In this document: positions 16,688-25,075 of the stretch, piece by piece
Layout: the number at the start of each line of letters is the position of its first letter
Position numbering within the stretch: position 1 is the first letter of the stretch
DNA from: Chryseosolibacter sp049791675
Lineage (GTDB): Bacteria; Bacteroidota; Bacteroidia; Cytophagales; Cyclobacteriaceae
Direction of reading: 5' to 3'
DNA: 64,000 bases
Assembly: GCA_049791675.1 (NCBI GenBank)
Contig: JBARAD010000247.1
Span: 1 to 64,000 of the forward strand
Position numbers and translations under genes: made by a program
Notes under the pieces: model-generated
The model's input: only the letters and a program-made list of their open reading frames with translations
Told to the model about the DNA's origin: nothing
Databases searched by the model: none

Positions 16688-17041
16688 ATGTTAAAGGATA
16701 CCTTATCTAAATTCTTCAAAGTCGACAGCCTTCTTAGTAATTTAACGGGATATGTAGAAACCAGGGTTGAACTACTCAAGGTTGAAGTGAAGGAAGATCT
16801 TTCAAAAGGTCTCGCCCAAGCCGTTGCTTATTTGTTTATCGCATTTATTCTGGCCCTTTTTCTGACCTTTTTCAGTATCGGGATTGCACTGTTGTTGGGT
16901 AAAAGCCTGGGAAACTTCGCTGGCTTTTCCATCGTCGCTGCCGTGTACCTGATAACCGGTATCATATTGTGGTTTTCACGAGAGAAGATAATTCAAAAGC
17001 TGGAATCCATGCTCTCATTAATGTTCAGGAAGAAAAAATAG
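16688..17041 (+). CDS. Holin-X / DUF1469-like small membrane protein
   Basis: A 117-residue protein with an amphipathic N-terminal region (LKDTLSKFFKVDSLLSNL and a following helix that begins YVETRVELLKVEV), then two membrane segments at about residues 44-68 and 76-97, and a basic tail ending RKKK. This layout is that of the putative holin-X (DUF1469) superfamily; in chromosomal contexts these are not phage lysis proteins and their role is unknown. ATG at 16688 is chosen; the upstream TTG at 16667 adds seven residues. It is followed four bases later by the next gene and is part of the operon ending with the GGGP-synthase gene. Confidence 0.75.
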   Translation: MLKDTLSKFFKVDSLLSNLTGYVETRVELLKVEVKEDLSKGLAQAVAYLFIAFILALFLTFFSIGIALLLGKSLGNFAGFSIVAAVYLITGIILWFSREKIIQKLESMLSLMFRKKK

Positions 17042-17045
17042 TATT

Positions 17046-17468
17046 ATGCATCCCGAATCAGACAACCCCGACAAAGGGCGACTGCTGCAGCAGTCGGCAC
17101 ACCATCGCGAACTCCTCGAAGAAGAAGTCAAAAAGATCTCGGAAAAATCTGAAAAACTCATCACGAACGCACTGATGATCGCCGGAGCATTGGCGCTGAC
17201 TTATTTCGTGGTCAGCAGTTTTTCCGGTTCTTCTGAAAAAAAGAAAACAAAGACCCGAAAGATCAAGCTTGCGGAAGGGAAGGAAGATGCCGACGCCGAG
17301 GTACAGACAGCTTCTGTGCATGAGGAGCCAGGGATCGTGTCCCAGATCGGCGCTGTCATTGCCGCACAGGCCACCGGACTTTTACTGTCCATCGCCAGGG
17401 AGAAACTGGTAGAGTTCCTGCATTCACATTATGGGGTGAAGAAAGAAAATACGAATGAGCGTTCTTAG
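17046..17468 (+). CDS. Membrane protein of unknown function
   Basis: A 140-residue protein: a charged helical N-terminus (LLEEEVKKISEKSEKLI, residues 23-39), one membrane segment (about 43-57), a very basic stretch KKKTKTRKIK, an acidic linker, and a second weakly hydrophobic helix (about 100-117, IGAVIAAQATGLLLSI). I do not recognise the family. It starts four bases after the holin-X-like gene, and its last 14 bases overlap the start of the GGGP-synthase-like gene, so the three are surely cotranscribed. A role at the membrane together with its neighbours is likely, but its nature is unknown. Confidence 0.75.
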   Translation: MHPESDNPDKGRLLQQSAHHRELLEEEVKKISEKSEKLITNALMIAGALALTYFVVSSFSGSSEKKKTKTRKIKLAEGKEDADAEVQTASVHEEPGIVSQIGAVIAAQATGLLLSIAREKLVEFLHSHYGVKKENTNERS

Positions 17469-18204
17469 TACTTTGCAGCAACGGTATAAAGAAAAGAAGA
17501 AATCAATTGCTGTTCTCGTTGATCCGGATAAGGCAGAAGATCCTGCGAGGTTACTTCACCTGATCAACCTTGCCAACGAAAACTGCGTTGATTATTTTTT
17601 CGTCGGCGGCAGCCTGGTGACGAGTACCAATCTCTCGGATGTCGTTAAGCGCATCAAAGAAAATGTTACAATCCCGGTCGTATTGTTCCCGGGAAATGCG
17701 ATCCAGGTGGAAGCATCCGCTGACGCCATTTTGTTTCTGTCGCTGATCTCCGGAAGAAACCCCGAACTACTCATTGGACAACATGTCGTGGCCGCACCCA
17801 TCCTGAAGAACACGCGCCTGGAGGTCATTCCTACCGGATACATGCTGATCAATTCCGGCAAGATCACCTCCGTCGCTTACATCAGCAACACCATGCCTAT
17901 CCCGGATGACAAATATTCACTTGCGGCGAGTACTGCCCTCGCAGGTCAGATGCTGGGGTTACAAGCTGTTTACATCGACGCAGGGAGTGGTGCCGAGAAA
18001 GAAATCAGTCCACGGATGATCGCGGCAGTCCGCAAAGCTATTACCATACCATTGATCGTAGGAGGAGGCATTAATACTGCCCGCAAGGCCATTAGTGCGC
18101 TGGAGGGCGGGGCCGATATGATCGTCATCGGCAATGCGCTGGAGAAAGATCCTGATCTGCTGACGGAAGTGGCGGAGAAGATCTACGAGTGGAATAAGGC
18201 TTGA
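17455..18204 (+). CDS. Geranylgeranylglyceryl/heptaprenylglyceryl phosphate synthase family protein
   Basis: TIM-barrel prenyltransferase that joins a long polyprenyl diphosphate to sn-glycerol-1-phosphate, the first ether bond of archaeal-type lipids; bacterial members include PcrB and a Bacteroidota branch. The 249-residue protein shows VLVDPDKAEDPAR near residues 20-32 (metal/phosphate site), FVGGSLVTS near 48-56, and the phosphate-binding loops VGGGI and VIGNALEKDP toward the C-terminus. Length is normal. The chain length of its substrate cannot be fixed from sequence here. It overlaps the preceding membrane-protein gene by 14 bases. No glycerol-1-phosphate dehydrogenase gene is in the window. 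Confidence 0.9.
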   Translation: MSVLSTLQQRYKEKKKSIAVLVDPDKAEDPARLLHLINLANENCVDYFFVGGSLVTSTNLSDVVKRIKENVTIPVVLFPGNAIQVEASADAILFLSLISGRNPELLIGQHVVAAPILKNTRLEVIPTGYMLINSGKITSVAYISNTMPIPDDKYSLAASTALAGQMLGLQAVYIDAGSGAEKEISPRMIAAVRKAITIPLIVGGGINTARKAISALEGGADMIVIGNALEKDPDLLTEVAEKIYEWNKA

Positions 18205-18206
18205 AA

Positions 18207-18292
18207 TTCAAGATTTAAGATTTAAAATTGAGTCTCTCTCAAGATCCTGGAACCTCCTTCTTAATCTTGAATCTTAAACTTTAAATCTTAAA
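18207..18292. repeat. AT-rich inverted repeat between convergent genes
   Basis: TTTAAGATTTAAA (18214-18226) and its exact complement TTTAAATCTTAAA (18280-18292) face each other across 53 bases; a further pair TTCAAGATT / AATCTTGAA (18207-18215, 18263-18271) is partly nested. It fills the whole gap between two converging genes and could act as a bidirectional terminator. The same 13-mer recurs at 44220-44232. Confidence 0.7.
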
Positions 18293-18296
18293 CTAT

Positions 18297-19436
18297 TTAC
18301 TTGATCAGTTCCCTTGAGATAACGAGCTTCTGTATTTCCGTCGTTCCTTCGTAGATCTGGGTGATCTTCGCATCGCGCATCAAACGTTCAACATGATATT
18401 CTTTCACGTACCCGTATCCGCCGTGAATCTGGACGGCTTCGGTTGTTACATCCTGGGCGATCTGGGAGGCGAAAAGTTTTGCCATGGCAGCAGCCTTGAC
18501 AAAGTCCTTCTTAAAGTCCTTGAGGTAGGCCGCCTTGTGCACCAGCAAACGGGCAGCGTCGATTTTTGTAGCCATCTCTGCAAGCTTGAACTGGATCGCC
18601 TGATGTTCACATAAGACTTTGCCGAATGCTTTTCTCTCTTTCGCGTACTTCAATGCAAGCTCATGCGCGCCTGAAGCTATGCCCAGTGCCTGTGCGGCGA
18701 TTCCTATGCGGCCCCCGTTCAGCGTTGTCATGGCGAAGGTGAAACCAAAGCCTTCTTCACCGATACGGTTCGCTTTCGGCACCTTCACGTCCGTGAACAT
18801 GAGCGAGTGTGTATCAGAACCCCGGATTCCCATCTTATCTTCCTTTTTCCCCACGACAAAACCCGGCATCCCTTTTTCAACAATTAAGGCGTTGATGCCC
18901 TTATGTCTTTTATCCGGATGTGTTTGCGCGATGACTATATATATGCTTGCCGAGTTGCCATTCGTGATCCAGTTCTTTGTGCCGTTGAGCAGATAATGAT
19001 CTCCCTTATCCTCCGCTGTAGTCCGCTGGCTCGTGGCATCGGATCCTGCTTCCGGTTCGGAGAGACAGAACGCGCCGATGAGGCTGCCCGTGGCAAGCTT
19101 TTTCAAATATTTTTCCTTCTGTTCCGGGGTTCCAAACCGCTCAAGACCCCAGCACACGAGTGAGTTGTTTACCGACATACAAACGGAAGCGGAAGCATCG
19201 ATTTTGGAAATTTCTTCCATCGCGAGCACATAAGAGATGGTGTCCATTCCTCCACCGTTGTACTGAGGATCGACCATCATCCCCATAAATCCCAACTCGC
19301 CCATTTTTCTTATTTGTTCGGCCGGAAATTTCTGATGGGTATCCCGTTCGATTACGCCGGGTAATAATTCACTCCTGGCAAAGTCACGTGCTGCACTTTG
19401 TACAGCTTTCTGTTCTTCCGTATACTCAAAGTTCAT
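18297..19436 (-). CDS. Acyl-CoA dehydrogenase
   Basis: FAD-dependent enzyme that introduces the alpha-beta double bond into acyl-CoA, handing electrons to ETF. The 379-residue protein has the standard three-domain layout: an N-terminal helical domain (FEYTEEQKAVQSAAR), the middle beta domain with FCLSEPEAGSD and the Trp-Ile-Thr segment NGTKNWITNG, and the C-terminal helical domain with QIHGGYGYVKEYHVERL. The catalytic base is Glu363 in IYEGTTEIQ, the short-/medium-chain position. An in-frame TTG nine bases upstream exists, but the ATG at 19436 fits the family start (MNFEYTEEQ). Chain-length preference is not readable. Confidence 0.95.
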   Translation of the reverse strand: MNFEYTEEQKAVQSAARDFARSELLPGVIERDTHQKFPAEQIRKMGELGFMGMMVDPQYNGGGMDTISYVLAMEEISKIDASASVCMSVNNSLVCWGLERFGTPEQKEKYLKKLATGSLIGAFCLSEPEAGSDATSQRTTAEDKGDHYLLNGTKNWITNGNSASIYIVIAQTHPDKRHKGINALIVEKGMPGFVVGKKEDKMGIRGSDTHSLMFTDVKVPKANRIGEEGFGFTFAMTTLNGGRIGIAAQALGIASGAHELALKYAKERKAFGKVLCEHQAIQFKLAEMATKIDAARLLVHKAAYLKDFKKDFVKAAAMAKLFASQIAQDVTTEAVQIHGGYGYVKEYHVERLMRDAKITQIYEGTTEIQKLVISRELIK

Positions 19437-19470
19437 CGTTACCAAATATGTTTTAAAACGCTGTTAAAAC

Positions 19471-19502
19471 AAAAAAAAGCCTGAGATATTCTCTCAGGCT
19501 TT
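19471..19502 (-). terminator. Intrinsic terminator of the YugP-like gene
   Basis: On the minus strand AAGCCTGAGA pairs with TCTCAGGCTT around a six-base loop, followed by a run of eight T. It lies 22 bases after the stop of the protease gene and before the acyl-CoA dehydrogenase start. Confidence 0.88.
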
Positions 19503-19524
19503 AAGATCATTCAGCGAAAAGGGA

Positions 19525-20229
19525 TTATTCGTCCCTGCTTCCCAGAAACATCATCACATAATAAAACAAGGTTGTCAACGCACCGATGGCGGCGACAACG
19601 TAAGTCATTGCGGCCCATTTCAGCGCGTCTTTCGCCATATCGTGCTCACGTGGGGTAACAATACCGCGCGACTCAATCCAGGCGAGGGCGCGTTTGCTTG
19701 CGTCAAATTCCACCGGTAGCGTGATAAATGCAAACAAAGTGAACACACCATAACAGGCGATGATGACCAGCATCGCGGTGTTGAACGATAACAGACCGCC
19801 CGCGAAGAAAGCACCGAACATCATCATCATGAAAAGAATGTTGATCACTTTTGCGCTGATGTTCTGAATGGGAACCATCGCAGAGCGCAATTCGAGCATG
19901 CTGTAGGCAGTAGCGTGTTGCACGGCGTGCCCACATTCATGCGAGGCTACCGCCGCAGCTGCGGCATTGCGGCCGTGATAAACCTCCTGACTGAGGTTTA
20001 CAGTTTTGTTAGCGGGGTTATAATGGTCACTCAGCTGACCCTCCGCACTCATGACCTGAACATGGTGGAGACCATGATCAGCAAGCATCAGCTTGGCGAT
20101 TTCAGCGCCCGTAAGATCTTTGGTCAAATGAGTTTGTGAGTATTGTCTGAATTTGTTTTTCAGCCGGGAGCTCACGATCCACCCGATCAGCATGAAAAAA
20201 ACACCGATGATTAAAGCACCAAAGCCCAT
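19525..20229 (-). CDS. YugP-type neutral zinc metallopeptidase, membrane-bound
   Basis: Putative membrane protease of the Zn_peptidase_2 (YugP) family. The 234-residue protein has an N-terminal membrane segment (residues 3-20), the zinc motif HECGH at 97-101 inside VASHECGHAVQHA, two more hydrophobic segments (about 130-165, with a Met-rich stretch) and a C-terminal membrane helix (about 208-228). The family pattern of active-site helix between membrane segments is clear, but substrates are unknown. It has its own strong terminator. Confidence 0.9.
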   Translation of the reverse strand: MGFGALIIGVFFMLIGWIVSSRLKNKFRQYSQTHLTKDLTGAEIAKLMLADHGLHHVQVMSAEGQLSDHYNPANKTVNLSQEVYHGRNAAAAAVASHECGHAVQHATAYSMLELRSAMVPIQNISAKVINILFMMMMFGAFFAGGLLSFNTAMLVIIACYGVFTLFAFITLPVEFDASKRALAWIESRGIVTPREHDMAKDALKWAAMTYVVAAIGALTTLFYYVMMFLGSRDE

Positions 20230-20414
20230 AGTTATAGTTAATTAAGTTAATTCAATATTACTTTCGAGATGGCAAATCTCAATGTTCGCGCCAAATCCTG
20301 AACGCTGCCAAAAAGACACTGGGAAAACACCGCCCGCTTGAATTCTGTTCCGTCACCGGCATTTTCAATGGTGTGAATTTAAAGCAATACCGGTTATAAT
20401 GTATTAACCGAAGT

Positions 20415-21407
20415 TTACTTTTTTCTTTTTAGAATAACAGATGTGATGATGAGGGAAATGGCTCCCCCTACAATGAGGATAGCAGTCTGCCATCCATGAA
20501 AAATAAAAGTGAAGGCGACAGCATCAGCCTGGGGTATGTGGTACAGGAATACCAGACCCTGAGGTACTAAAACATGATATGAGCCCGTACCTCCTGGCAA
20601 GGGTACCGCCATGGCGATTGACCCAATTGCGAACAAGCTGAATACTGCCTCTAGACCAAGATGTGCTGTTTCGGGAAAGGCAAGGATGACAGTATAGCTC
20701 ATCAGAAAATACAAAAACCAGATGGTCAATGAGTAAAAAATAAACAGGCCTTTGTTCTTCAATTTGAAAATGGATAATAAACCACCTTTGAAGCCATGCC
20801 ACGTTCTTACAAAAAATGCATTTAGTTTTTTGTTTGTTTTCACGAACCAGATAAATACCGATAAGAGTATGATCAGGGCGATGCCGACGTAAATCAGGGC
20901 AGTCGGGCCCTTCGATTCCCCGCTTCCCAGCGGAAGCGTTTCGAGAAAGGCAACAAGCTTGTCCCATTCCAGAAAAAAAGCCACTGCGATGAGCGTCAGC
21001 AGACATACAAGGTCTACAATGCGTTCCACCACCACGGTACCAAAAGAGATCTCGACAGGCGTTTTTTCCAGCTTATACAGGTTATAACAGCGAGAAACTT
21101 CTCCGCCGCGCGGGATGGCCAGGTTAACCAGGTATCCCACCATTAAAGAAAGAAAGCTGTTATTTAATTTGCCTTTATAACCTGGAGGCTCCAGGAGCAT
21201 GCGCCAGCGCTCCGCCCGCAGGAGATGGCTGAGCATGGCAATCAGGGCCATTAAAAGCAACCAACCCTTATCCGCGGCTTTCCAGGTCTGCAGTAGATAT
21301 TCGCCCTTGTTTTCACCGGTAAGGCCCTTCAGGGAGAACCATATGAGCAATCCTGTAATAAGGAAAATGATCGCGTATTGAAGAAAGGTCTTGAGTCTTT
21401 TGGGCAC
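20415..21407 (-). CDS. Flippase-like / lysylphosphatidylglycerol-synthase transmembrane domain protein
   Basis: Integral membrane protein (330 aa) of the UPF0104/LPG-synthase transmembrane family. Several hydrophobic helices are visible (about residues 10-26, 48-65, 85-105, 128-148, 165-190, 225-250, 255-280, 295-320), and conserved family residues occur in PRGGEVSRCYNLYKLE and VPLPGGTGSYHVL. There is no aminoacyl-transfer domain, so it is the membrane-only form found in many bacteria and may move a lipid across the membrane. It lies 24 bases downstream of panD on the same strand and may be cotranscribed with it. Confidence 0.88.
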   Translation of the reverse strand: MPKRLKTFLQYAIIFLITGLLIWFSLKGLTGENKGEYLLQTWKAADKGWLLLMALIAMLSHLLRAERWRMLLEPPGYKGKLNNSFLSLMVGYLVNLAIPRGGEVSRCYNLYKLEKTPVEISFGTVVVERIVDLVCLLTLIAVAFFLEWDKLVAFLETLPLGSGESKGPTALIYVGIALIILLSVFIWFVKTNKKLNAFFVRTWHGFKGGLLSIFKLKNKGLFIFYSLTIWFLYFLMSYTVILAFPETAHLGLEAVFSLFAIGSIAMAVPLPGGTGSYHVLVPQGLVFLYHIPQADAVAFTFIFHGWQTAILIVGGAISLIITSVILKRKK

Positions 21408-21431
21408 GGTGCGAAGCTGAATTTTTACAAT

Positions 21432-21779
21432 CTAAGGCAATTTATTCTCAGGTGTTGGAAAAACGATCGTCGGCTTGAACTTCTTTGCTTTTTCGAACTT
21501 CATGGAAGCATATGCAATGATGATGACGATGTCACCCACCTGAGCTTTGCGCGCAGCCGGGCCGTTAAGGCAGATGGTTCCGGAACCGCGCACGCCTTTG
21601 ATGACATACGTTTCCAGTCGTTCGCCGTTGTTGATATTCACGATCTGTACTTTCTCTCCCTCGATCAGGTTGGCTGCATCCATCAGGTCCTCATCGATGG
21701 CGATGCTCCCTACGTAGTGCAGTTCGGCTTCCGTGATCTTTGCCCTGTGAATTTTTGATTTTAATACTTCTATCCTCAC
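21432..21779 (-). CDS. panD: Aspartate 1-decarboxylase proenzyme
   Basis: Pyruvoyl-dependent enzyme that decarboxylates L-aspartate to beta-alanine for pantothenate. The 115-residue proenzyme carries the self-cleavage site Gly24-Ser25 in YVGSIAID, after which Ser25 becomes the pyruvoyl group, and the active-site Lys9 and Tyr22 in the usual places. Downstream NGPAARKAQVGDIVIIIAYA is characteristic. It follows panC by 61 bases on the same strand, so two consecutive pantothenate genes are probably one unit. Confidence 0.97.
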   Translation of the reverse strand: MRIEVLKSKIHRAKITEAELHYVGSIAIDEDLMDAANLIEGEKVQIVNINNGERLETYVIKGVRGSGTICLNGPAARKAQVGDIVIIIAYASMKFEKAKKFKPTIVFPTPENKLP

Positions 21780-21840
21780 TTCAAATTTTAAATTACGATT
21801 GACGAACTACAAATGCTGGCCGGTACTATCACTATGGATT

Positions 21841-22686
21841 TTAATCCACAAACATGTTATCGATCAGCCTTACTTCCCCCACATATCCTGCGATGCACAT
21901 GATCGGCTGGGTCGCCTGATGAACATTTTCAAGGGCATTTAAGTTTTCGCTGTCCACAAGCTCGAAGTATTCCAACCGCACCCCTGGGTATTGTTCAACG
22001 AAACCGCGCACGATCCGTTGTACCTCATGAATGTCTTTTCCCTCCTGAAAGGCTGCACGGGCTTTGGCCAATGCCCTATAAAAAACTGTTGCCAGCGTCC
22101 GTTCTTCCGGGTTTAACCGTAAATTCCTGGATGAAAGCGCCAGCCCATCCGCTTCCCGGAGTGTTTCGACACTGTGCAGGGCAATATTGAAATTTAACTC
22201 TTCCGTAAGCTTCTTGATCACCGCAAACTGCTGCCAGTCCTTCTGACCGAAATAGGCCTGGTCAGGCTCAACAATGTTGAAGAGTTTGGAAACCACCAGC
22301 CCAACGCCGCTGAAGTGGCCCGGTCGGAATTTTCCTTCCATGACTTTATCCAAATGCCCGAAATCCAGCTTTAGAACGGATTCAATAGGATACATCTCCT
22401 GATTTTCCGGACTAAAGAGGACATCACAGCCAACCGATTCCAGCAATCCCGTGTCTCTTTCAAGGGTCCGCGGATATTTTATCAGGTCATTCTGGTTATT
22501 AAACTGGATCGGATTGACAAAAATGCTACTGACAGTGATATCATTTTGCGATCTGGAGGCATTGATCAGGGAGATGTGGCCGTCGTGAAGGGCGCCCATG
22601 GTAGGTACAAGACCAACCGACTTTCCCCGGCATTTTAAATCCCTTAAAAAGGCCTTTAAAGGGGCAATTTGCTTGAAAATCTCCAT
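21841..22686 (-). CDS. panC: Pantothenate synthetase
   Basis: Condenses pantoate and beta-alanine with ATP via a pantoyl-adenylate. The 281-residue protein has the adenylate-forming signatures: PTMGALHDGHISLI with the HxGH-type motif at 34-37, VNPIQFN, YFGQKDWQQFAVIKKL, and ALSSRN in the KMSKS-like position. Start ATG at 22686. It is first in the panC-panD direction and has a TATCTTTG box 24 bases upstream. The divergent GT5-like gene starts 120 bases away. Confidence 0.97.
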   Translation of the reverse strand: MEIFKQIAPLKAFLRDLKCRGKSVGLVPTMGALHDGHISLINASRSQNDITVSSIFVNPIQFNNQNDLIKYPRTLERDTGLLESVGCDVLFSPENQEMYPIESVLKLDFGHLDKVMEGKFRPGHFSGVGLVVSKLFNIVEPDQAYFGQKDWQQFAVIKKLTEELNFNIALHSVETLREADGLALSSRNLRLNPEERTLATVFYRALAKARAAFQEGKDIHEVQRIVRGFVEQYPGVRLEYFELVDSENLNALENVHQATQPIMCIAGYVGEVRLIDNMFVD

Positions 22687-22710
22687 TTAGGCCGTTTTTT
22701 TAAAAGGTCG

Positions 22711-22718
22711 CAAAGATA
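22711..22718 (-). promoter_or_regulatory. -7 box for panC-panD
   Basis: Minus strand TATCTTTG, an exact TAnnTTTG match, 24 bases before the panC ATG. Confidence 0.6.
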
Positions 22719-22738
22719 TAGGGAAAACTGAAAATAAG

Positions 22739-22769
22739 TTGAAAATGGGGGTATTTTTTCGTACTTTTG
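22739..22769 (+). promoter_or_regulatory. Promoter for the GT5-like/DUF4270/glmS operon
   Basis: TTG (22739-22741), 20 bases, TACTTTTG (22762-22769): full match with optimal spacing, 37 bases before the ATG at 22807. It is back-to-back with the panC promoter. Confidence 0.7.
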
Positions 22770-22806
22770 TCGCTCTAAATTCTGTTTATACTCAAAATAT
22801 AATAAT

Positions 22807-23607
22807 ATGTCGAAAATCCGAATTCTTTATGTAGCCAGTGAGATCAACCCATTCCTTCAAACCTCAGAGGTAGCAGATTTCGTGCGGAAACTTCCGCAAG
22901 CGATGCAGGAGAAAGGTATGGAGATCAGGATCCTGGTGCCGCGTTTTGGGATTATCAATGAACGGAAAAACCGGTTACATGAAGTTGTGAGGCTTTCGGG
23001 AATTAACATCGCAGTAGGTGATGAGGAAAAACCATTGATCATCAAGGTTGCCTCTATTCCGAATGCCAAACTTCAGGTCTATTTTATTGATAATGAAGAT
23101 TATTTCCACCGTAAATCAGTTTTTCACGATAAGGAAAATAACTTTTACGAGGACAATGACGAACGCGCTATCTTTTTCTGTAAGGGGGTAATTGAAACGG
23201 TAAGGAAACTGGGATGGGCGCCTGATGTGGTACATTGCAATGACTGGATCACGAGCTTCATTCCGCTGTACCTGAAGACCACTTATAAGAACGATCCATT
23301 GTTCAAAAACACCAAAACAGTTTTCACGATCTATAACAACGCGTTCAACCATAAATTCAAGGCATCTTTGCTTGATAAGGTGAAAATGATGGACATCGAA
23401 GATAACATGCTCGGTAACCTGAAGACCGCTGATTTTGAGGGCTTCATTAAACTGGGTGTTGAATTTTCAGATGCTGTGATCGTGGCCGGAGACAATAAAA
23501 AACTTGAAGGCCTGTTTAAGAAGATCAAAGAGAAGAAAATTGAGACCATCGAAAACGAAAATTACACCGAATCATACTACAACCTCTATAATGAACTTGT
23601 CGGTTAG
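22807..23607 (+). CDS. Glycogen/starch-synthase N-domain-like protein (GT5 half protein)
   Basis: The 266-residue product resembles only the N-terminal Rossmann half of GT5 glycogen synthases: ILYVASEINPF at the start, ADFVRKLPQAMQEKGMEIRI in the place of the ADP-glucose binding helix, and PDVVHCNDWITSFIPLYLK, typical of the family. The KxGGL motif needed for ADP-glucose is replaced by QTSEV, and the whole C-terminal GT-B half is missing. Catalysis is therefore doubtful; a regulatory or sugar-sensing role is possible. A comparable short protein next to panC and a DUF4270 gene is, from memory, common in Bacteroidota. Its end overlaps the DUF4270 gene by 17 bases. Confidence 0.85.
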   Translation: MSKIRILYVASEINPFLQTSEVADFVRKLPQAMQEKGMEIRILVPRFGIINERKNRLHEVVRLSGINIAVGDEEKPLIIKVASIPNAKLQVYFIDNEDYFHRKSVFHDKENNFYEDNDERAIFFCKGVIETVRKLGWAPDVVHCNDWITSFIPLYLKTTYKNDPLFKNTKTVFTIYNNAFNHKFKASLLDKVKMMDIEDNMLGNLKTADFEGFIKLGVEFSDAVIVAGDNKKLEGLFKKIKEKKIETIENENYTESYYNLYNELVG

Positions 23608-25069
23608 GACATTAAGGCAACTGGCCGTGCTGGCAGTTGCCTTATTTTTTTTTTCCTGTGAAGATGAAACCAGCATCCTGGGATTTAAAAATCCCAATAA
23701 AAAGTTTCAGGTAGCGTTCGTCGATATCCCGCTTGGGGTCAGCAATGTGCTCGCCGTTGACTCTATCATAACCGATCTGCGGCCCAGTGTTGTGAATGGG
23801 CAGACGAGTTTTGCAGACGGGCTCCTCGTTGGCGAATACACCGATGCAGCGTTGGGAAAGGTCAAGGCCCAATCTTTCGTTACCATTTATCCGCTCTCCA
23901 ATACAGCGCTGCCATCCTCCGCCGTCTTCGATTCTGTGACCGTACAGTTCCGTTTGAACTTTTACGGTTATGGTTTTTCCGGCAATCATGTGGCGCGCTT
24001 TGCCATTCATGAAATTACCGGTGACACGCTCTCTTTTTTCAACGGCAACCGATACTATGCCAGCTCGCCGGCTCCGCAGGTGAGTGTCAGTGCGCTCGGG
24101 GAAGCCGTGGTGAGCGTCCATGCCGACTCCCTTCAAAAACAGGCTGTCCTCACTTCCCGGCAGGATACCCTCTTTGCCAAGGGCAAGCTCAGCGATGAGT
24201 TCGGTCAAAGACTGTTTCTGGCAGTAAAACCCGGCCTTACAAACGCCGGCCAGCAAAGCATATTCAAATCTCAGATCAGGGGACTTGCTCTTTTGCCGTC
24301 CGGTGATCCAGGCGTTGTGGGAATGAATGTGGTGAACACTTTCGGTCAACTTAGCCAGGTGACGCTGCATTATCATACACTCACTGACGCAGGTGCCGTG
24401 GATGATACACTGAGCCGGTTCTTTGGCATTAACTTTACGAGTTTTACGAAGATCGAGACCGACCGCACCGGAACGGAACTTGAATCCATTGTTCCGTATG
24501 AGAGCATTCAGACGCTCAGCGGCAACCGCTATATCCAGGGCGGCGCGGGGATCCTCACAAAGCTTGATCTTGCCCCTTTCTATGCGTTTGCAGACACGCT
24601 TGATAATCTCCTCGTCAATTCCGCGGAACTGGTCATCGATAACATTCAGTCATCACCCGGACAAAAACCTTTTAATTCGCTCATGCTCCGCCTGATGAAG
24701 AACACGGCAGACGAGTATTTGAATGGCCGGGTGGCCGCTGACCGCGAGATGTTCTCTCAGTCTCCCTATTTTGTATTGCAGGATGGAAGTTACTTTGCAC
24801 CTTCCGACGATATAACCAGCCAGCCCAACCCGGTCACTTTTGCTTACGACGCGGAGAAAAATCAATACTCCGGCTATATGACATTGTTTGCGCAAAGTCT
24901 TTTCATGAACAAGAATGACGGCGGCGTCGTTAACGAGAATCGCCTGCGGTATCTGGCCTTGCTCCCTTTAAATCCATCGATCCAAAGAAGTGTGACACGT
25001 ACGGTATTCGACGAGAATAATGTCAAGCTCAGGATTTACTATACACGACCAAATGCAGTAACCCCCTGA
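23591..25069 (+). CDS. DUF4270 family lipoprotein
   Basis: Exported protein of 492 residues with a lipoprotein signal (LFFFSC, Cys at about 24). It belongs to the DUF4270 family of Bacteroidota surface lipoproteins: beta-rich, with repeated DSVTVQFRLNF- and VNSAELVIDN-like strands and a C-terminal VKLRIYYT strand. Function unknown. The reading frame extends upstream within the preceding gene, but ATG at 23591 gives the signal peptide. It lies between the GT5-like gene (17-base overlap) and glmS (6 bases), so all three are one transcript. Confidence 0.87.
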   Translation: MNLSVRTLRQLAVLAVALFFFSCEDETSILGFKNPNKKFQVAFVDIPLGVSNVLAVDSIITDLRPSVVNGQTSFADGLLVGEYTDAALGKVKAQSFVTIYPLSNTALPSSAVFDSVTVQFRLNFYGYGFSGNHVARFAIHEITGDTLSFFNGNRYYASSPAPQVSVSALGEAVVSVHADSLQKQAVLTSRQDTLFAKGKLSDEFGQRLFLAVKPGLTNAGQQSIFKSQIRGLALLPSGDPGVVGMNVVNTFGQLSQVTLHYHTLTDAGAVDDTLSRFFGINFTSFTKIETDRTGTELESIVPYESIQTLSGNRYIQGGAGILTKLDLAPFYAFADTLDNLLVNSAELVIDNIQSSPGQKPFNSLMLRLMKNTADEYLNGRVAADREMFSQSPYFVLQDGSYFAPSDDITSQPNPVTFAYDAEKNQYSGYMTLFAQSLFMNKNDGGVVNENRLRYLALLPLNPSIQRSVTRTVFDENNVKLRIYYTRPNAVTP

Positions 25070-25075
25070 TACACC

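Noticed and set aside
16688..17468. Holin-like gene taken as a prophage lysis module
   Set aside because: No endolysin, phage structural or integrase gene is near, and neighbours are chromosomal metabolic genes.
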